Assembly: GCA_030386875.1 (NCBI GenBank)
Contig: CM059580.1
Location: 954,338 to 1,018,337, forward strand
Reading direction: 5' to 3'
Source of the DNA: Morinoia aosen
Lineage: Eukaryota; Arthropoda; Malacostraca; Amphipoda; Talitridae
DNA: 64,000 nucleotides
The notes beneath the pieces are model-generated. The model worked only from the letters and a program-made list of their open reading frames with translations, was not told the DNA's origin and did not search any database. The first letter of the stretch is position 1, and every line of letters starts with the position of its first letter. The translations under genes were made by a program, and so were the position numbers. This document shows, piece by piece, positions 11,888-22,671 of the stretch.

Positions 11888-12220
11888 GCCTCCCTCCCTT
11901 AACCACGACAAAGATGTTCAAAGAGGAAGGCACCATTTAGTATGGAGTTGAGGGAACGAGGAATCTATGCACAAGGTGCACAGAAACAGTAAGATGAGAA
12001 AGAAGTTCATGAAACAAGACAAAAGTAGAAGAATAAAGTAGTAGGTGCTGAAAAACAGGACAGCAGTGAACCGAAAAAAGATGGTCCGTAACATAACAAA
12101 AACATTTTATTTCAACAAAATGGAGGCCTACCTAACTCTCAGCTCGGGTCCTGACATAGTCCCCCTGGGAGCGCTAGTTCCCATAGATACAATACTCGTA
12201 TCCCCCAGAGGGGATCCGTT
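11888..12220 (+). mobile_element. Dispersed repeat family A, copy 2
   Basis: Nearly full-length: CCTCCCT at the start, GAAGGCACCATTTAGTATGG, ATCTATGCACAAGGTGCACA, GAAGAAGTTCATGAAACAAG-like, CCGAAAAAAGATGGTCCGTA, GCTCGGGTCCTGACATAGTC, and the 3' ATCCCCCAGAGGGGAT inverted repeat. Confidence 0.8.
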
Positions 12221-12407
12221 GCTATGAAGCGGCCGTTTAGGAAAAAACACAAAAAAGTTTATTCCCAATAACAATGATACAAAAAACTCATATATGGTTT
12301 TTAAAATATCTTACATTAAAACAAGGATCCTTACTTGCTACCCACACATGGGTAGCGTAGTACCCATGTCACTGGTCGAAACGTATGCAGTGTATTCCTA
12401 TTGCTGC

Positions 12408-12510
12408 TTTAATAATATATGTTTCATATACTTTTATTTAATATATAGGTTTAATAACATATGTTTCATATACTTTTATTTAATATATAGGTTTAATAAT
12501 ATATGTATGT
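12408..12510. repeat. 42-bp AT-rich tandem repeat, about 2.4 copies
   Basis: TTTAATAAYATATGTTTCAT recurs at 12408, 12450 and 12492. Confidence 0.93.
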
Positions 12511-12570
12511 AACTACAATTAGAAAAGAAGTCATTCTTTCAATGACGATGCATAATTGAAATGTGCATAG

Positions 12571-12996
12571 TCACTAGTCACTGCTGTACCACAGTCACTG
12601 CTGTACCACAGTCACTGCTGTACCACAGTCACTGCTGTACCACAGTCACTGCTGTACCACAGTCACTGCTGTACCACAGTCACTGCTGTACCACAGTCAC
12701 TGCTGTACCACAGTCACTGCTGTACCACAGTCACTGCTGTACCACAGTCACTGCTGTACCACAGTCACTGCTGTACCACAGTCACTGCTATACCACAGTC
12801 ACTGCTGTACCACAGTCACTGCTGTACCACAGTCACTGCTATACCACAGTCACTGCTATACCACAGTCACTGCTATACCACAGTCACTGCTATACCACAG
12901 TCACTGCTATACCACAGTCACTTCTATACCACAGTCACTTCTATACCACAGTCACTGCTATACCACAGTCACTTCTATATCACTGTCACTGCTATA
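12571..12996. repeat. 17-bp minisatellite, about 25 copies, with a left-to-right sequence gradient
   Basis: The unit CACTGCTGTACCACAGT is uniform on the left. It becomes CACTGCTATACCACAGT from about 12785 and CACTTCTATACCACAGT near 12920-12980. Confidence 0.96.
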
Positions 12997-13020
12997 TCAT
13001 ATATGGCAACGCAACGCCCC

Positions 13021-13034
13021 GTTGCCATGGTAAC
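13021..13034. promoter_or_regulatory. RFX X-box-like palindrome 1
   Basis: GTTGCCATGGTAAC is a perfect palindrome matching the RFX-family X-box consensus (RYYNYYN1-3RRNRAC). In animals such sites control ciliary genes. Function here is not shown. Confidence 0.4.
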
Positions 13035-13064
13035 CTTAACTAGCAATTTCCAGACGCGTTACCA

Positions 13065-13084
13065 GCGTAACCTAACCTAACCTC
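13065..13084. repeat. Short interstitial CCTAA (TTAGG) run
   Basis: TAACCTAACCTAACCT, about three units of the arthropod telomere repeat. It is short enough to be chance. Confidence 0.35.
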
Positions 13085-13223
13085 ATCCGTCCTGCCTAAT
13101 TAATTAAAGCCGTATTTGTTACAGAGAAAATTTTCTCAAGAATTTCTGGAGAACGTCCACTGAACACAGAAAAAATCCAGAAATTTGGTTTTCCGCTCAA
13201 GAATTTTCTGTACTCCGAGGGGC

Positions 13224-13237
13224 GTCGCTATGGCAAC
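13224..13237. promoter_or_regulatory. RFX X-box-like palindrome 2
   Basis: GTCGCTATGGCAAC fits the same X-box consensus as the site at 13021. It lies inside a larger inverted repeat (CTCCGAGG at 13213 pairing with CCTCGGAG at 13248). Confidence 0.35.
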
Positions 13238-13259
13238 ATGCGAGGCTCCTCGGAGTGTT

Positions 13260-13865
13260 GCCAGATTTACGTTTTTCGCATCATAATAATATGCTTTTTT
13301 TTCAATTGATATTAAACCATATGGATAATTAATCACAAAATATAATGCGAGCTACAACGGCTTAAGAAGTATTTAATGAATGAAAGATATTATTAAATGT
13401 TTTATCGTATGAAATGCACGAAACAAGTCTGTGTAGATCACTATAGCAGCACACGGAGTCTATAAATATATATAACTGTTTCTTTTGAACAAATTTGAAA
13501 CAAATATCAGAGAAAGTAACCAGAATGTTCGGACGAGATCAGAGACATCCTTAATAAATAGATACTACCCTCAGAAACACGTTCATGTATAATGTTTTAA
13601 TTAGACAGTCCGTACATGTATAAAAAATAAATACGTATAAATATTCCAGAATACGAGTTAATGAACAAATTTTTTGCATATTCATCCCACAAACATCACA
13701 CCGTAATTCTACACGTACCATAACTTTGAAAATTCCATAAACCTGTCCAAAACCTAAGTATTTTTATGGTTAATGATGGAGTTCGATTAGGATTTCAACC
13801 CCGTTTCAAATAATCTCGTTTCATGAAACTAGGCATTAATGACTAAGAGCAGGACTAAAATAAAC
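13260..13865. other. Unassigned AT-rich DNA
   Basis: AT-rich single-copy-looking DNA with no convincing frame, RNA gene or element end. Confidence 0.4.
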
Positions 13866-14830
13866 TTGTTTTCGTACGCGGCACGTGAACCCAGGTGGAG
13901 TGACACGAGCAAGGATGCAAGATGGCGGCAATTAGAGCAGCATAATTAAGACAGAATAGCAGCAGTCAATAAGACAGAAGCAACTTCCAGAAACGTCCCT
14001 GGAAAACCATCCTCCGTCCAGCCTACGCCGTCCGACCCTCGGAGAGGAGGCGTATTTACATGACATTTAATGGCCCAAATGACGGCGGCGGTGCGGACTA
14101 ACTCCACAGGAAATAACACGAATAGTTTAGCCTCCCATGAACGCCAGCGGAACCACGGTGGAGGTTATTTTGGGGTTCCGAGGCGGCCGTTCAGGGGAGC
14201 GACGCACATCCGCTCACCACCCAAACTTGCATGCTACTGAGCACGTAATTGTTTCCTTCACGGATAAAATTCCGACTCTGGCCGGCGAGCTGAAAGAAAC
14301 TCACGCGTCTTCTCGCGGTGTAAATATTATTAAGCAACTCCATCGCGAAGGTCGACACGTGAAGGTCAGACCTCAATTTGGCGCGGCCAGTGAAGAAATA
14401 AAGTGCATAGTTTTATGCACACGCCGTGCGCTCGCACGTCAATAACGCAAATTCTCATTCAAATAAAAACACACACGCTGCGCGGCGGCGGAGCTTGTTA
14501 TTTGCAAATGTCAATTTGTGATAACAAAGGAGCGGGCGGCGGCCGCTAGGGGGCCGGCGTTCTGTTTCAATGTTGGCAGCGCAATCTGCACAAGTGAAGC
14601 GGCCCGAAACTTGCCGTCCAATCACCGTGAAGCGCCGCGATGCACAAGTTCGTCACCAGGACACTTTGTGTTCCGTTCGGCTTTATCGCGGGAGTCGGAC
14701 ATTGTTGCCAAGAGAGGGTGTGCTGCGGGGCTCAAAGGAGGGAAGGAAGATAGAGAAGGCACCGCTCAAAAATGGCCAAAATGGACTTAAGGGTCGCGTG
14801 GAAAATTCCGCTTCCTGAGCCACTATAAAT
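13866..14830. other. GC/CpG-rich single-copy segment, possible CpG island or conserved non-coding DNA
   Basis: Unlike its surroundings, this kilobase has many CpG and GGCGGC words (GATGGCGGC at 13922, ACGGCGGCGGTGCGG near 14082, GGGCGGCGGCCGC at 14535) and no tandem repeats. Plus frames at 14137-14445 (102 codons) and 14518-14790 (90 codons) have no recognisable domain. One of these could be an exon, but no splice pair stands out. A promoter-proximal or conserved element is my best guess. Confidence 0.35.
14543..14557. promoter_or_regulatory. CTCF-like core motif
   Basis: CCGCTAGGGGGCCGG closely resembles the CTCF core CCNSYAGRKGGCRS, conserved between vertebrates and insects. It sits in the GC-rich non-repetitive segment. 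Confidence 0.35.
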
Positions 14831-14993
14831 GGCGGCAACAGCCATAACTGTTTACCGGAGGCCGTTCCACTGGAATTATGGTCGAATTACCATAAACTTC
14901 CAATAACGGTCTTATGGCCCAGGAATTTATATTATGGTCGACCTGCAACAAGCTGGGAATTAGAGTAAACTATCTATAAACTGGGAGTTATGG
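14831..14993. repeat. Decayed left flank of the 25-bp CRE array
   Basis: Diverged ATTATGGTCGAATTACCATAA-like units about 25 bp long, lacking TGACGTCA. Confidence 0.6.
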
Positions 14994-15511
14994 TGACGTC
15001 ATAAACTGGGAGTTATGGTGACGTCATGAACTGGGAGTTATGGTGACGTCATGAACTGGGAGTTATGGTGACGTCATGAACTGGGAGTTATGGTGACGTC
15101 ATGAACTGGGGGTTATGGTGACGTCATGAACTGGGAGTTATGGTGACGTCATGAACTGGGGGTTATGGTGACGTCATAAACTGGGAGTTATGGTGACGTC
15201 ATGAACTGGGAGTTATGGTGACGTCATAAACTGGGAGTTATGGTGACGTCATGAACTGGGAGTTATGGTGACGTCATGAACTGGGAGTTATGGTGACGTC
15301 ATAAACTGGGAGTTATGGTGACGTCATGAACTGGGAGTTATGGTGACGTCATGAACTGGGAGTTATGGTGACGTCATAAACTGGGAGTTATGGTGACGTC
15401 ATAAACTGGGAGTTATGGTGACGTCATAAACTGGGAGTTATGGTGACGTCATGAACTGGGAGTTATGGTGACGTCATGAACTGGGAGTTATGGTGACGTC
15501 ATAAACTTGTG
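14975..15511. repeat. 25-bp minisatellite with a perfect CRE palindrome in each unit, 21 copies
   Basis: Units ATAAACTGGGAGTTATGG plus TGACGTC, variant ATGAACTGGG. TGACGTC occurs every 25 bp from 14994 to 15494, always followed by A, giving 21 copies of the palindromic CREB/ATF consensus TGACGTCA. Confidence 0.97.
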
Positions 15512-15730
15512 GTTGTGAACAAATAAACAGAAACTTGAAATTTAGGTCGTTTCCGGGTTCAAAGAATTAGGCTTATATTTAAAGAAACTCGTTTTATGTT
15601 CAAATAAAAACGGAATTTTGGTCAAATTATAAACTCAGAATTATGGTCGAATTTAAAAAAATAGAAATTCTGGTCACTTACTGAACTTGGAATTATGGTC
15701 ATATAACTATAAACAAAATAACTTAGTGTG
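15512..15730. repeat. Decayed right flank of the 25-bp CRE array
   Basis: Diverged units such as ATAAACTCAGAATTATGGTC and GAACTTGGAATTATGGTCAT, again without TGACGTCA. Confidence 0.6.
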
Positions 15731-15770
15731 AAACTTAGCAAAATAGTGAAGTTGGCCCGCGTGGTGTGGC

Positions 15771-16087
15771 TACCACACACCACACACACCACCACACACT
15801 CATCACCACACACACACACCACACACACACTCACCACACACACCCCACACACTCACCACACACTCACCACACACACACCCCACACCCCACACACACACAC
15901 ACACCACCACACACCCACACCACACACACTCACCACACACTCACCACACACTCACCACACACACACCACACACACACCACACACACACTCACCACACACA
16001 CACACCACACACACACACACACCACACACACACCACACACACACTCACCACACACACACACCACACACACACACACACACCACACAC
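15771..16087. repeat. ACACACACC/ACTCACC simple-sequence array
   Basis: About 320 bp of CACAC, CACCACAC and ACTCACC words. His/Thr-rich reading frames over it are artefacts. Confidence 0.95.
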
Positions 16088-16307
16088 CGGTCGATGGCAC
16101 GTGCCAGATAGCGGCGCTTATCTCACGCCACACAAAGGCGAGCTGCCCGGAATTTACTGGCACTGGTGACGTCATCACCGGCGGTTGTGGTCTGGTGTGC
16201 CAGTGTGGTACCTACCCATCACACTCACCTACCCACCACACTGGCTTCTTAGGCCTTAGCTAGTGTATACAGCCCGTCAAAATATAACGGGATTCAATGT
16301 TATCCTT

Positions 16308-16982
16308 GAATAAATCCTGCAGATGAGGGTACCCAACAAATATATCCATCCCAACAGTACCCGCCACTAAATAAATCCTGCAGATGAGGATACCCACCAA
16401 ATATATCCATCCCAACAGTACCCGCCACTAAATAAATCCTGCAGATGCGGATGCCCAACAAATATATCAATCCCAACAGTACCCGCCATTAAATAAATCT
16501 TGCAGATGTGGATGCCCAACAAATATATCCATCCCAACAGTACCCGCCATTAAATAAATCCTGCAGATTCGGATGCCCAACAAATATATCCATCCCAACA
16601 GTACCCGCCATTAAATAAATCCTGCAGATGAGGATACCCAACAAATATATCAATCCCAACAGTACCCGCCATTAAATAAATCCTGCAGATTCGGATGCCC
16701 AACAAATATATCCATCCCAACAGTACCCGCCATTAAATAAATCCTGCAGATGAGGATACCCAACAAATATATCAATCCCAACAGTACCCGCCATTAAATA
16801 AATCCTGCAGATTCGGATGCCCAACAAATATATCCATCCCAACAGTACCCACCATTAAATAAATCCTCCAGACGTGGATGCCCAACAAATATATCCATCC
16901 CAACAGTACCCGCCATTAAATAAATCCTCCAGACGTGGATGCCCAACAAATATATCCATCCCAACAGTACCCGCCATCAAAA
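16308..16982. repeat. 61-bp minisatellite, about 11 copies
   Basis: AATAAATCCTGCAGATGAGG, AACAAATATATCCATCCCAA and CAGTACCCGCCATTA recur with a 61-bp period (16321, 16382, 16443 and on). GATGAGGATACC and GATTCGGATGCC variants alternate around 16560-16850, a two-unit pattern. Confidence 0.96.
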
Positions 16983-17004
16983 TATTCTTGTACTTGTGCA
17001 CTGG

Positions 17005-17024
17005 GGAAACTCGTATCACAGATA
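17005..17024. repeat. GTATCACAGATAC inverted-repeat motif
   Basis: CTCGTATCACAGATACGGTC. The same short palindrome recurs near 43024, in every unit at 46675-46930, and at 48829. Confidence 0.4.
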
Positions 17025-17099
17025 CGGTCATTGAGCGTCCATGTGAGCGTCACAGACACACGGAAGCGGACACTAAACAAATATACAGTATTTATAAAT

Positions 17100-17954
17100 A
17101 AATAAGTAAATACACACACACAAAGGGTAATATTAGGTAAAATAAAGTGCGGTTTCTCAACGCGCGCGCCAGAGCGAAGCATCGCGTTTGGCTCAAGATG
17201 TACACGGGTTCGAATCCAGCCCCACTACAGCAGTTTTCACCCCAGAACAAGAAGCTCCTGTGGTGCTCATGGAAGACCTGAAGAAAGCAGGTTTGTAGAT
17301 GGGAAAATACAGAAAATATTGTCAGCTCGTTGAGCGTGTACGTAACTCACCGTCTTTAGGTTAAACCGCTGCAAAATCATAAAGTTATTGATGCAGATGC
17401 TCGTTAGCTAACGCGTGTACACGCTGCTACTGCACACGGGAATACGTACACAGCGTACTCACGTACACGGATGCCTATGTTCACACGGTCTCGGCCACTC
17501 ACCTGGAGAAAGAAAACACGGGAGTTAAATCTTGAACTAATACATCAACACTTGCATAAGAATAGATTATTTTTCTTTCAGTGAGTGAATTTCTCTGCAA
17601 TGCAGTTGAAACAGGAACAAACATGAACTTGTGGACGTTGAACGATGCAGGGCGTTACTCCATTGTAGCGTAAGGAGAAGGAAGTTGCAATAGGAGAGTG
17701 AGTGCATCTTCATTGTGCATCTTCATTGTGACGGCCCTGGTTCGAATTACCTACGAAAAACCTCCCTCGGCAGTTTTAATACGCAATAGGTCTGGACGCT
17801 ATATTAGTTTTACCCATCTGTTGTAGCTCATCTTAACCATATGAGATAAACTAAATAAATGTAACCGTAACCACTTCCTGTCAAACAAAACTGTAGCAAT
17901 TTTTAGTCGACCAAGCTGGACAGACACTGGTATATCAGACCTCTGTGACGCCCA
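17100..17954. other. Unassigned DNA with two tRNA B-box-like sites
   Basis: GGGTTCGAATCCAGCCCC at 17208 and CTGGTTCGAATTACC at 17738 resemble the Pol III B box of tRNA-derived SINEs. A good A box at the right distance is not seen, so decayed SINEs are possible but unproven. No coding region is recognised. Confidence 0.3.
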
Positions 17955-20529
17955 GCAAGTTGGTAGGAGTCAAACCACACCATACCTGCGCTGGTTGAGT
18001 TGACAGGAGTCAAACACCATACCTGCGCTGGTTGAGTTGACAGGAGTCAAACACCATACCTGCGCTGGTTGAGTTGACAGGAGTCAAACACCATACCTGC
18101 GCTGGTTGAGTTGACAGGAGTCAAACCACACTATACCTGCGCTGGTTGAGTTGACAGGAGTCAAACACCATACCTGCGCTGGTTGAGTTGACAGGAGTCA
18201 AACACCATACCTGCGCTGGTTGAGTTGACAGGAGTCAAACACCATACCTGCGCTGGTTGAGTTGACAGGAGTCAAACAACACCATACCTGCGCTGGTTGA
18301 GTTGACAGGAGTCAAACACCATACCTGCGCTGGTTGAGTTGACAGGAGTCAAACACCATACCTGCGCTGGTTGAGTTGACAGGAGTCAAACCACACTATA
18401 CCTGCGCTGGTTGAGTTGACAGGAGTCAAACACCATACCTGCGCTGGTTGAGTTGACAGGAGTCAAACACCATACCTGCGCTGGTTGAGTTGACAGGAGT
18501 CAAACACCATACCTGCGCTGGTTGAGTTGACAGGAGTCAAACAACACCATACCTGCGCTGGTTGAGTTGACAGGAGTCAAACACCATACCTGCGCTGGTT
18601 GAGTTGACAGGAGTCAAACACCATACCTGCGCTGGTTGAGTTGACAGGAGTCAAACCACACTATACCTGCGCTGGTTGAGTTGACAGGAGTCAAACCACA
18701 CCATACCTGCGCTGGTTGAGTTGACAGGAGTCAAACAACACCATACCTGCGCTGGTTGAGTTGACAGGAGTCAAACACCATACCTGCGCTGGTTGAGTTG
18801 ACAGGAGTCAAACCACACTATACCTGTGCTGGTTGAGTTGACAGGAGTCAAACACCATACCTGCGCTGGTTGAGTTGACAGGAGTCAAACACCATACCTG
18901 CGCTGGTTGAGTTGACAGGAGTCAAACACCATACCTGCGCTGGTTGAGTTGACAGGAGTCAAACAACACCATACCTGCGCTGGTTGAGTTGACAGGAGTC
19001 AAACACCATACCTGCGCTGGTTGAGTTGACAGGAGTCAAACACCATACCTGCGCTGGTTGAGTTGACAGGAGTCAAACCACACTATACCTGCGCTGGTTG
19101 AGTTGACAGGAGTCAAACCACACCATACCTGCGCTGGTTGAGTTGACAGGAGTCAAACAACACCATACCTGCGCTGGTTGAGTTGACAGGAGTCAAACAC
19201 CATACCTGCGCTGGTTGAGTTGACAGGAGTCAAACACCATACCTGCGCTGGTTGAGTTGACAGGAGTCAAACCACACTATACCTGCGCTGGTTGAGTTGA
19301 CAGGAGTCAAACACCATACCTGCGCTGGTTGAGTTGACAGGAGTCAAACACCATACCTGCGCTGGTTGAGTTGACAGGAGTCAAACAACACCATACCTGC
19401 GCTGGTTGAGTTGACAGGAGTCAAACCACACTATACCTGCGCTGGTTGAGTTGACAGGAGTCAAACACCATACCTGCGCTGGTTGAGTTGACAGGAGTCA
19501 AACACCATACCTGCGCTGGTTGAGTTGACAGGAGTCAAACACTATACCTGCGCTGGTTGAGTTGACAGGAGTCAAACCACACCATACCTGCGCTGGTTGA
19601 GTTGACAGGAGTCAAACAACACCATACCTGCGCTGGTTGAGTTGACAGGAGTCAAACCACACCATACCTGCGCTGGTTGAGTTGACAGGAGTCAAACCAC
19701 ACCATACCTGCGCTGGTTGAGTTGACAGGAGTCAAACAACACCATACCTGCGCTGGTTGAGTTGACAGGAGTCAAACACCATACCTGCGCTGGTTGAGTT
19801 GACAGGAGTCAAACCACACTATACCTGTGCTGGTTGAGTTGACAGGAGTCAAACACCATACCTGCGCTGGTTGAGTTGACAGGAGTCAAACACCATACCT
19901 GCGCTGGTTGAGTTGACAGGAGTCAAACACCATACCTGCGCTGGTTGAGTTGACAGGAGTCAAACAACACCATACCTGCGCTGGTTGAGTTGACAGGAGT
20001 CAAACACCATACCTGCGCTGGTTGAGTTGACAGGAGTCAAACACCATACCTGCGCTGGTTGAGTTGACAGGAGTCAAACCACACTATACCTGCGCTGGTT
20101 GAGTTGACAGGAGTCAAACCACACCATACCTGCGCTGGTTGAGTTGACAGGAGTCAAACAACACCATACCTGCGCTGGTTGAGTTGACAGGAGTCAAACC
20201 ACACCATACCTGCGCTGGTTGAGTTGACAGGAGTCAAACAACACCATACCTGCGCTGGTTGAGTTGACAGGAGTCAAACAACACCATACCTGCGCTGGTT
20301 GAGTTGACAGGAGTCAAACAACACCATACCTGCGCTGGTTGAGTAGACAGGAGTCAAACAAAACCATACCTGCGCTGGTTGAGTTGACAGGAGTCAAACA
20401 AAACCATACCTGCGCTGGTTGAGTTAACAGGAGTCAAACAACACCATACCTGCGCTGGTTGAGTTGACAGGAGTCAAACAAAACCATACCTGCGCTGGTT
20501 GAGTTGACAGGAGTCAAACAACACCATAC
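17955..20529 (-). repeat. 37/40-bp minisatellite, about 67 copies, carrying a 5' splice-site-like core
   Basis: On the minus strand each unit reads CAACCAGCGCAGGTATGG, then TGTTTGACTCCTGTCAACT. Length variants arise in the TGTTTGA/TGTTGTTTGA/TGTGGTTTGA stretch. The core matches the end of the exon at 20530, ACCAGTGCAG followed by GTATGGTG. Rightmost units (20280-20529) are mostly the 40-bp form. A rare CACAGGTATAG variant marks a duplication offset of 1001 bp (18821 versus 19822). Confidence 0.97.
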
Positions 20530-21137
20530 CTGCACTGGTTCCGTTCATCTTGATGGTTTCGAGCTTAGGAGAACCGGCAGCATTGGCCAGGTTGGCTGGT
20601 CCATCCTTCCCAGCAGCGGGCGACGCCACTTTGGGCGTGCACGCAGCCTCGTTAGCGTTGGCATCAGGCGCTTTGGTCGGGGTAGCCACCATGTCGCAAA
20701 CGCCAGAATATCCCAAATTTGCCGACTTAGGTTCAATTTCACTAGCTGTGGGAGTTGGTCTACTACGGCTTGACACGTAGGAACACTCAAACCCAAGCTT
20801 TTTACAACCGGAATCAATTTGGTCTCCGCGACCGATACTCAACCTCCCGGAGTTCACCGAGATGTTGGCATTGTCCAAGTGGGTCGCATGGCACTCAGCA
20901 TGAGGTTCTTCATGGTTAGAGTTGGTGGTTATTTCATCAATGGAAGATGAGTTATAGCTTTTACACAAAGATTTGCTCGAGTTAATGAGCGCTTGCGAGA
21001 AACCTAGAGTTTTAGACAAACCTCGGCCTCGAGAGAAACTCGAGGTGAAGTTAACGTTCGGAACTAAACCAAAACCGGATGATGGGTCTTGCGTTTGACC
21101 TGCACACTCAGAATTCGGTGGGTGTCTATCTGTCATC
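20530..21137 (-). CDS. Candidate internal exon of an unrecognised protein gene
   Basis: On the minus strand a 607-nt open frame (about 202 codons from the ATG at 21136) is bounded by a good acceptor, a pyrimidine-rich tract ending CGTAG before G-ATG, and by the donor GTGCAG/GTATGG at 20530/20529. The exon ends in phase 1. The peptide is rich in Ser, Asn, Ala and Pro, with an RGRG motif (SFSRGRGLSKTLGFS) near residue 35 and an Ala/Asn/Pro-rich tail (ANEAACTPKVASPAAG). No domain, signal peptide or membrane segment is seen, so it reads as a disordered linker region. Whether the ATG is the true start or an internal Met is unclear; an acceptor directly before it favours an internal or first coding exon after a 5' UTR intron. 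Reading on past the donor into the repeat adds 18 codons before a stop. Antisense frames here are shadows. Confidence 0.55.
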
Positions 21138-21884
21138 CTACGATGGAAGAGAATAGAAAAATTTATTTACACATTTTTTTGCAAAGGAGTAAGTTTAATA
21201 AAAAGAGGAAACGACGAAAGAAAGTGAGGGCGATCACCACTCTATAATTACAGAGGCTTCTGCATCTACAGCTCCGAAGCTGTTCAGTAACCGACATCGA
21301 CTGAGCTACAGCACATGAGTATGGTTCCCATACACATTATGTCACAAAAATACCCTAGCCGGGCATTTATTTACCTTTATCAGTAATACCATCATAAGAA
21401 TACCATAAGCATTGAATTTCAAGCAAAATTATGCGGTATTACTGATTACTACAAATACGGGAAATAATTACGGGTATTAGTGATACGGGAAAATAAATAC
21501 TCTTTTCGGGTTTTTGTGGGACATGCTGTATATTTGTACGTAGCAAGAGCTACTTGACGAAAACGAACTACCGCAAACAAACCGCAATGAACGCACAGGA
21601 CCGGCTTCGATAGAACCGCACAGAAATGATGCTCTACCCCCCCACCGCGAGGTGGTGCCCACTACATGTGGTGGGCTTATAATACCAGCAACGCTATCTG
21701 GTCGGCCAAAATGCCTTACGAGAAGGGGAAGGCTTGCAGCATTGGGGACCACTCTCTTCCCACAGCGCCGCAGCAGCTGCATAGCAACGAGACGGGGAGG
21801 TGCGGGGACTTGAAGGGGGGGGGGGGAGCATTACCTCTCACGAGACCAGGTTTCCCGAGACAGACTTGGTGTTTGAACAGGTCT
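21138..21884. other. Probable intron or intergenic DNA upstream of the exon (minus sense)
   Basis: No further exon is evident on the minus strand. A 101-codon minus frame at 21477-21782 has no recognisable motif. A G run lies at 21816-21825 and a local inverted repeat (CCCACTACATGTGGTGGG) at 21657. Confidence 0.4.
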
Positions 21885-22196
21885 TGAGACGGGAGGGGCA
21901 GAGCGAGACAGGTCTCGAGACGGGAGGGGCAGAGCGAGACAGGTCTCGAGACGGGAGGGGCAGAGGGAGACAGGTATTGAGACGGGAGGGGCAGAGCGAG
22001 ACAGGTCTCGAGACGGGAGGGGCAGAGCGAGACAGGTCTCGAGACGGGAGGGGCAGAGCGAGACAGGTCTTGAGACGGGAGGGGCAGAGCGAGACAGTAC
22101 TCGAGACGGGAGGGGCAGAGCGAGACAGGACTCGAGACGGGAGGGGCAGAGCGAGACAGGTCTCGAGACGGGAGGGGCAGAGCGAGACAGGTCTGG
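21885..22196. repeat. 31-bp minisatellite, 10 copies
   Basis: GAGACGGGAGGGGCAGAGCG plus AGACAGGTCTC repeats. GTCTCGAGAC at unit junctions is palindromic. Overlapping 144-168-codon frames on both strands are artefacts. Confidence 0.96.
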
Positions 22197-22285
22197 ATAG
22201 CAGCTGTAATGATGGTACGCAATATTTACAGCTGCACATAACCGCTAAACTAAATAAGCCTTCTGTCCCCAACTAATATGTTTTC

Positions 22286-22596
22286 AAGAGAAGAACAAAG
22301 CACCATTAAGTTCAGAGTAAGAGAACGCGGAATCTATGCAGAAGGTGCGTTCGCAATCAAGACCTCCCACACTCAAGGATGTTTGTCGAACAGGATGAAA
22401 GTTGACTAAGAAAGTCAGAAGTGCTGAGGACAGGACAGAAGTCAACCTAAAAAAAAGGTCTGAAACAAAACAAAAAAATTTCCATTTCAACCAGAGGTAG
22501 GCCTACCTATCCTTCAGCTCGGGACCTCGCATATTCTCCCTGAGAGAGCTAACTCCCCCAAGACACCTCGGTTGCTTTCTTCCCTCGAGTGGGGAT
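22286..22596 (+). mobile_element. Dispersed repeat family A, copy 3 (5'-truncated)
   Basis: AGCACCATTAAGTTCAGAGT, GGAATCTATGCAGAAGGTGC, GGACAGAAGTCAACC, CAGCTCGGGACCTCGCATA and CCTGAGAGAGCTAACTCCCC match the family in order. The first about 45 bp are missing. Confidence 0.7.
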
Positions 22597-22671
22597 TTAC
22601 TGCAGCATCTCGCCGCGATAGCCTCGGCCTGGGGGGATTTCGCATGGATTTACTGTGGGGATTTGGCCAAC

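Noticed and set aside
13065..13084. Telomere or telomere-adjacent position
   Set aside because: Only about three CCTAA units, within ordinary AT-rich DNA.
15728..16263. His/Thr-rich frames (127 and 165 codons)
   Set aside because: Translation of the CACACC simple-sequence tract.
17150..17235. Functional tRNA gene at the GGGTTCGAATCC site
   Set aside because: No cloverleaf with a proper acceptor stem or A box at the right distance. At most a decayed SINE.
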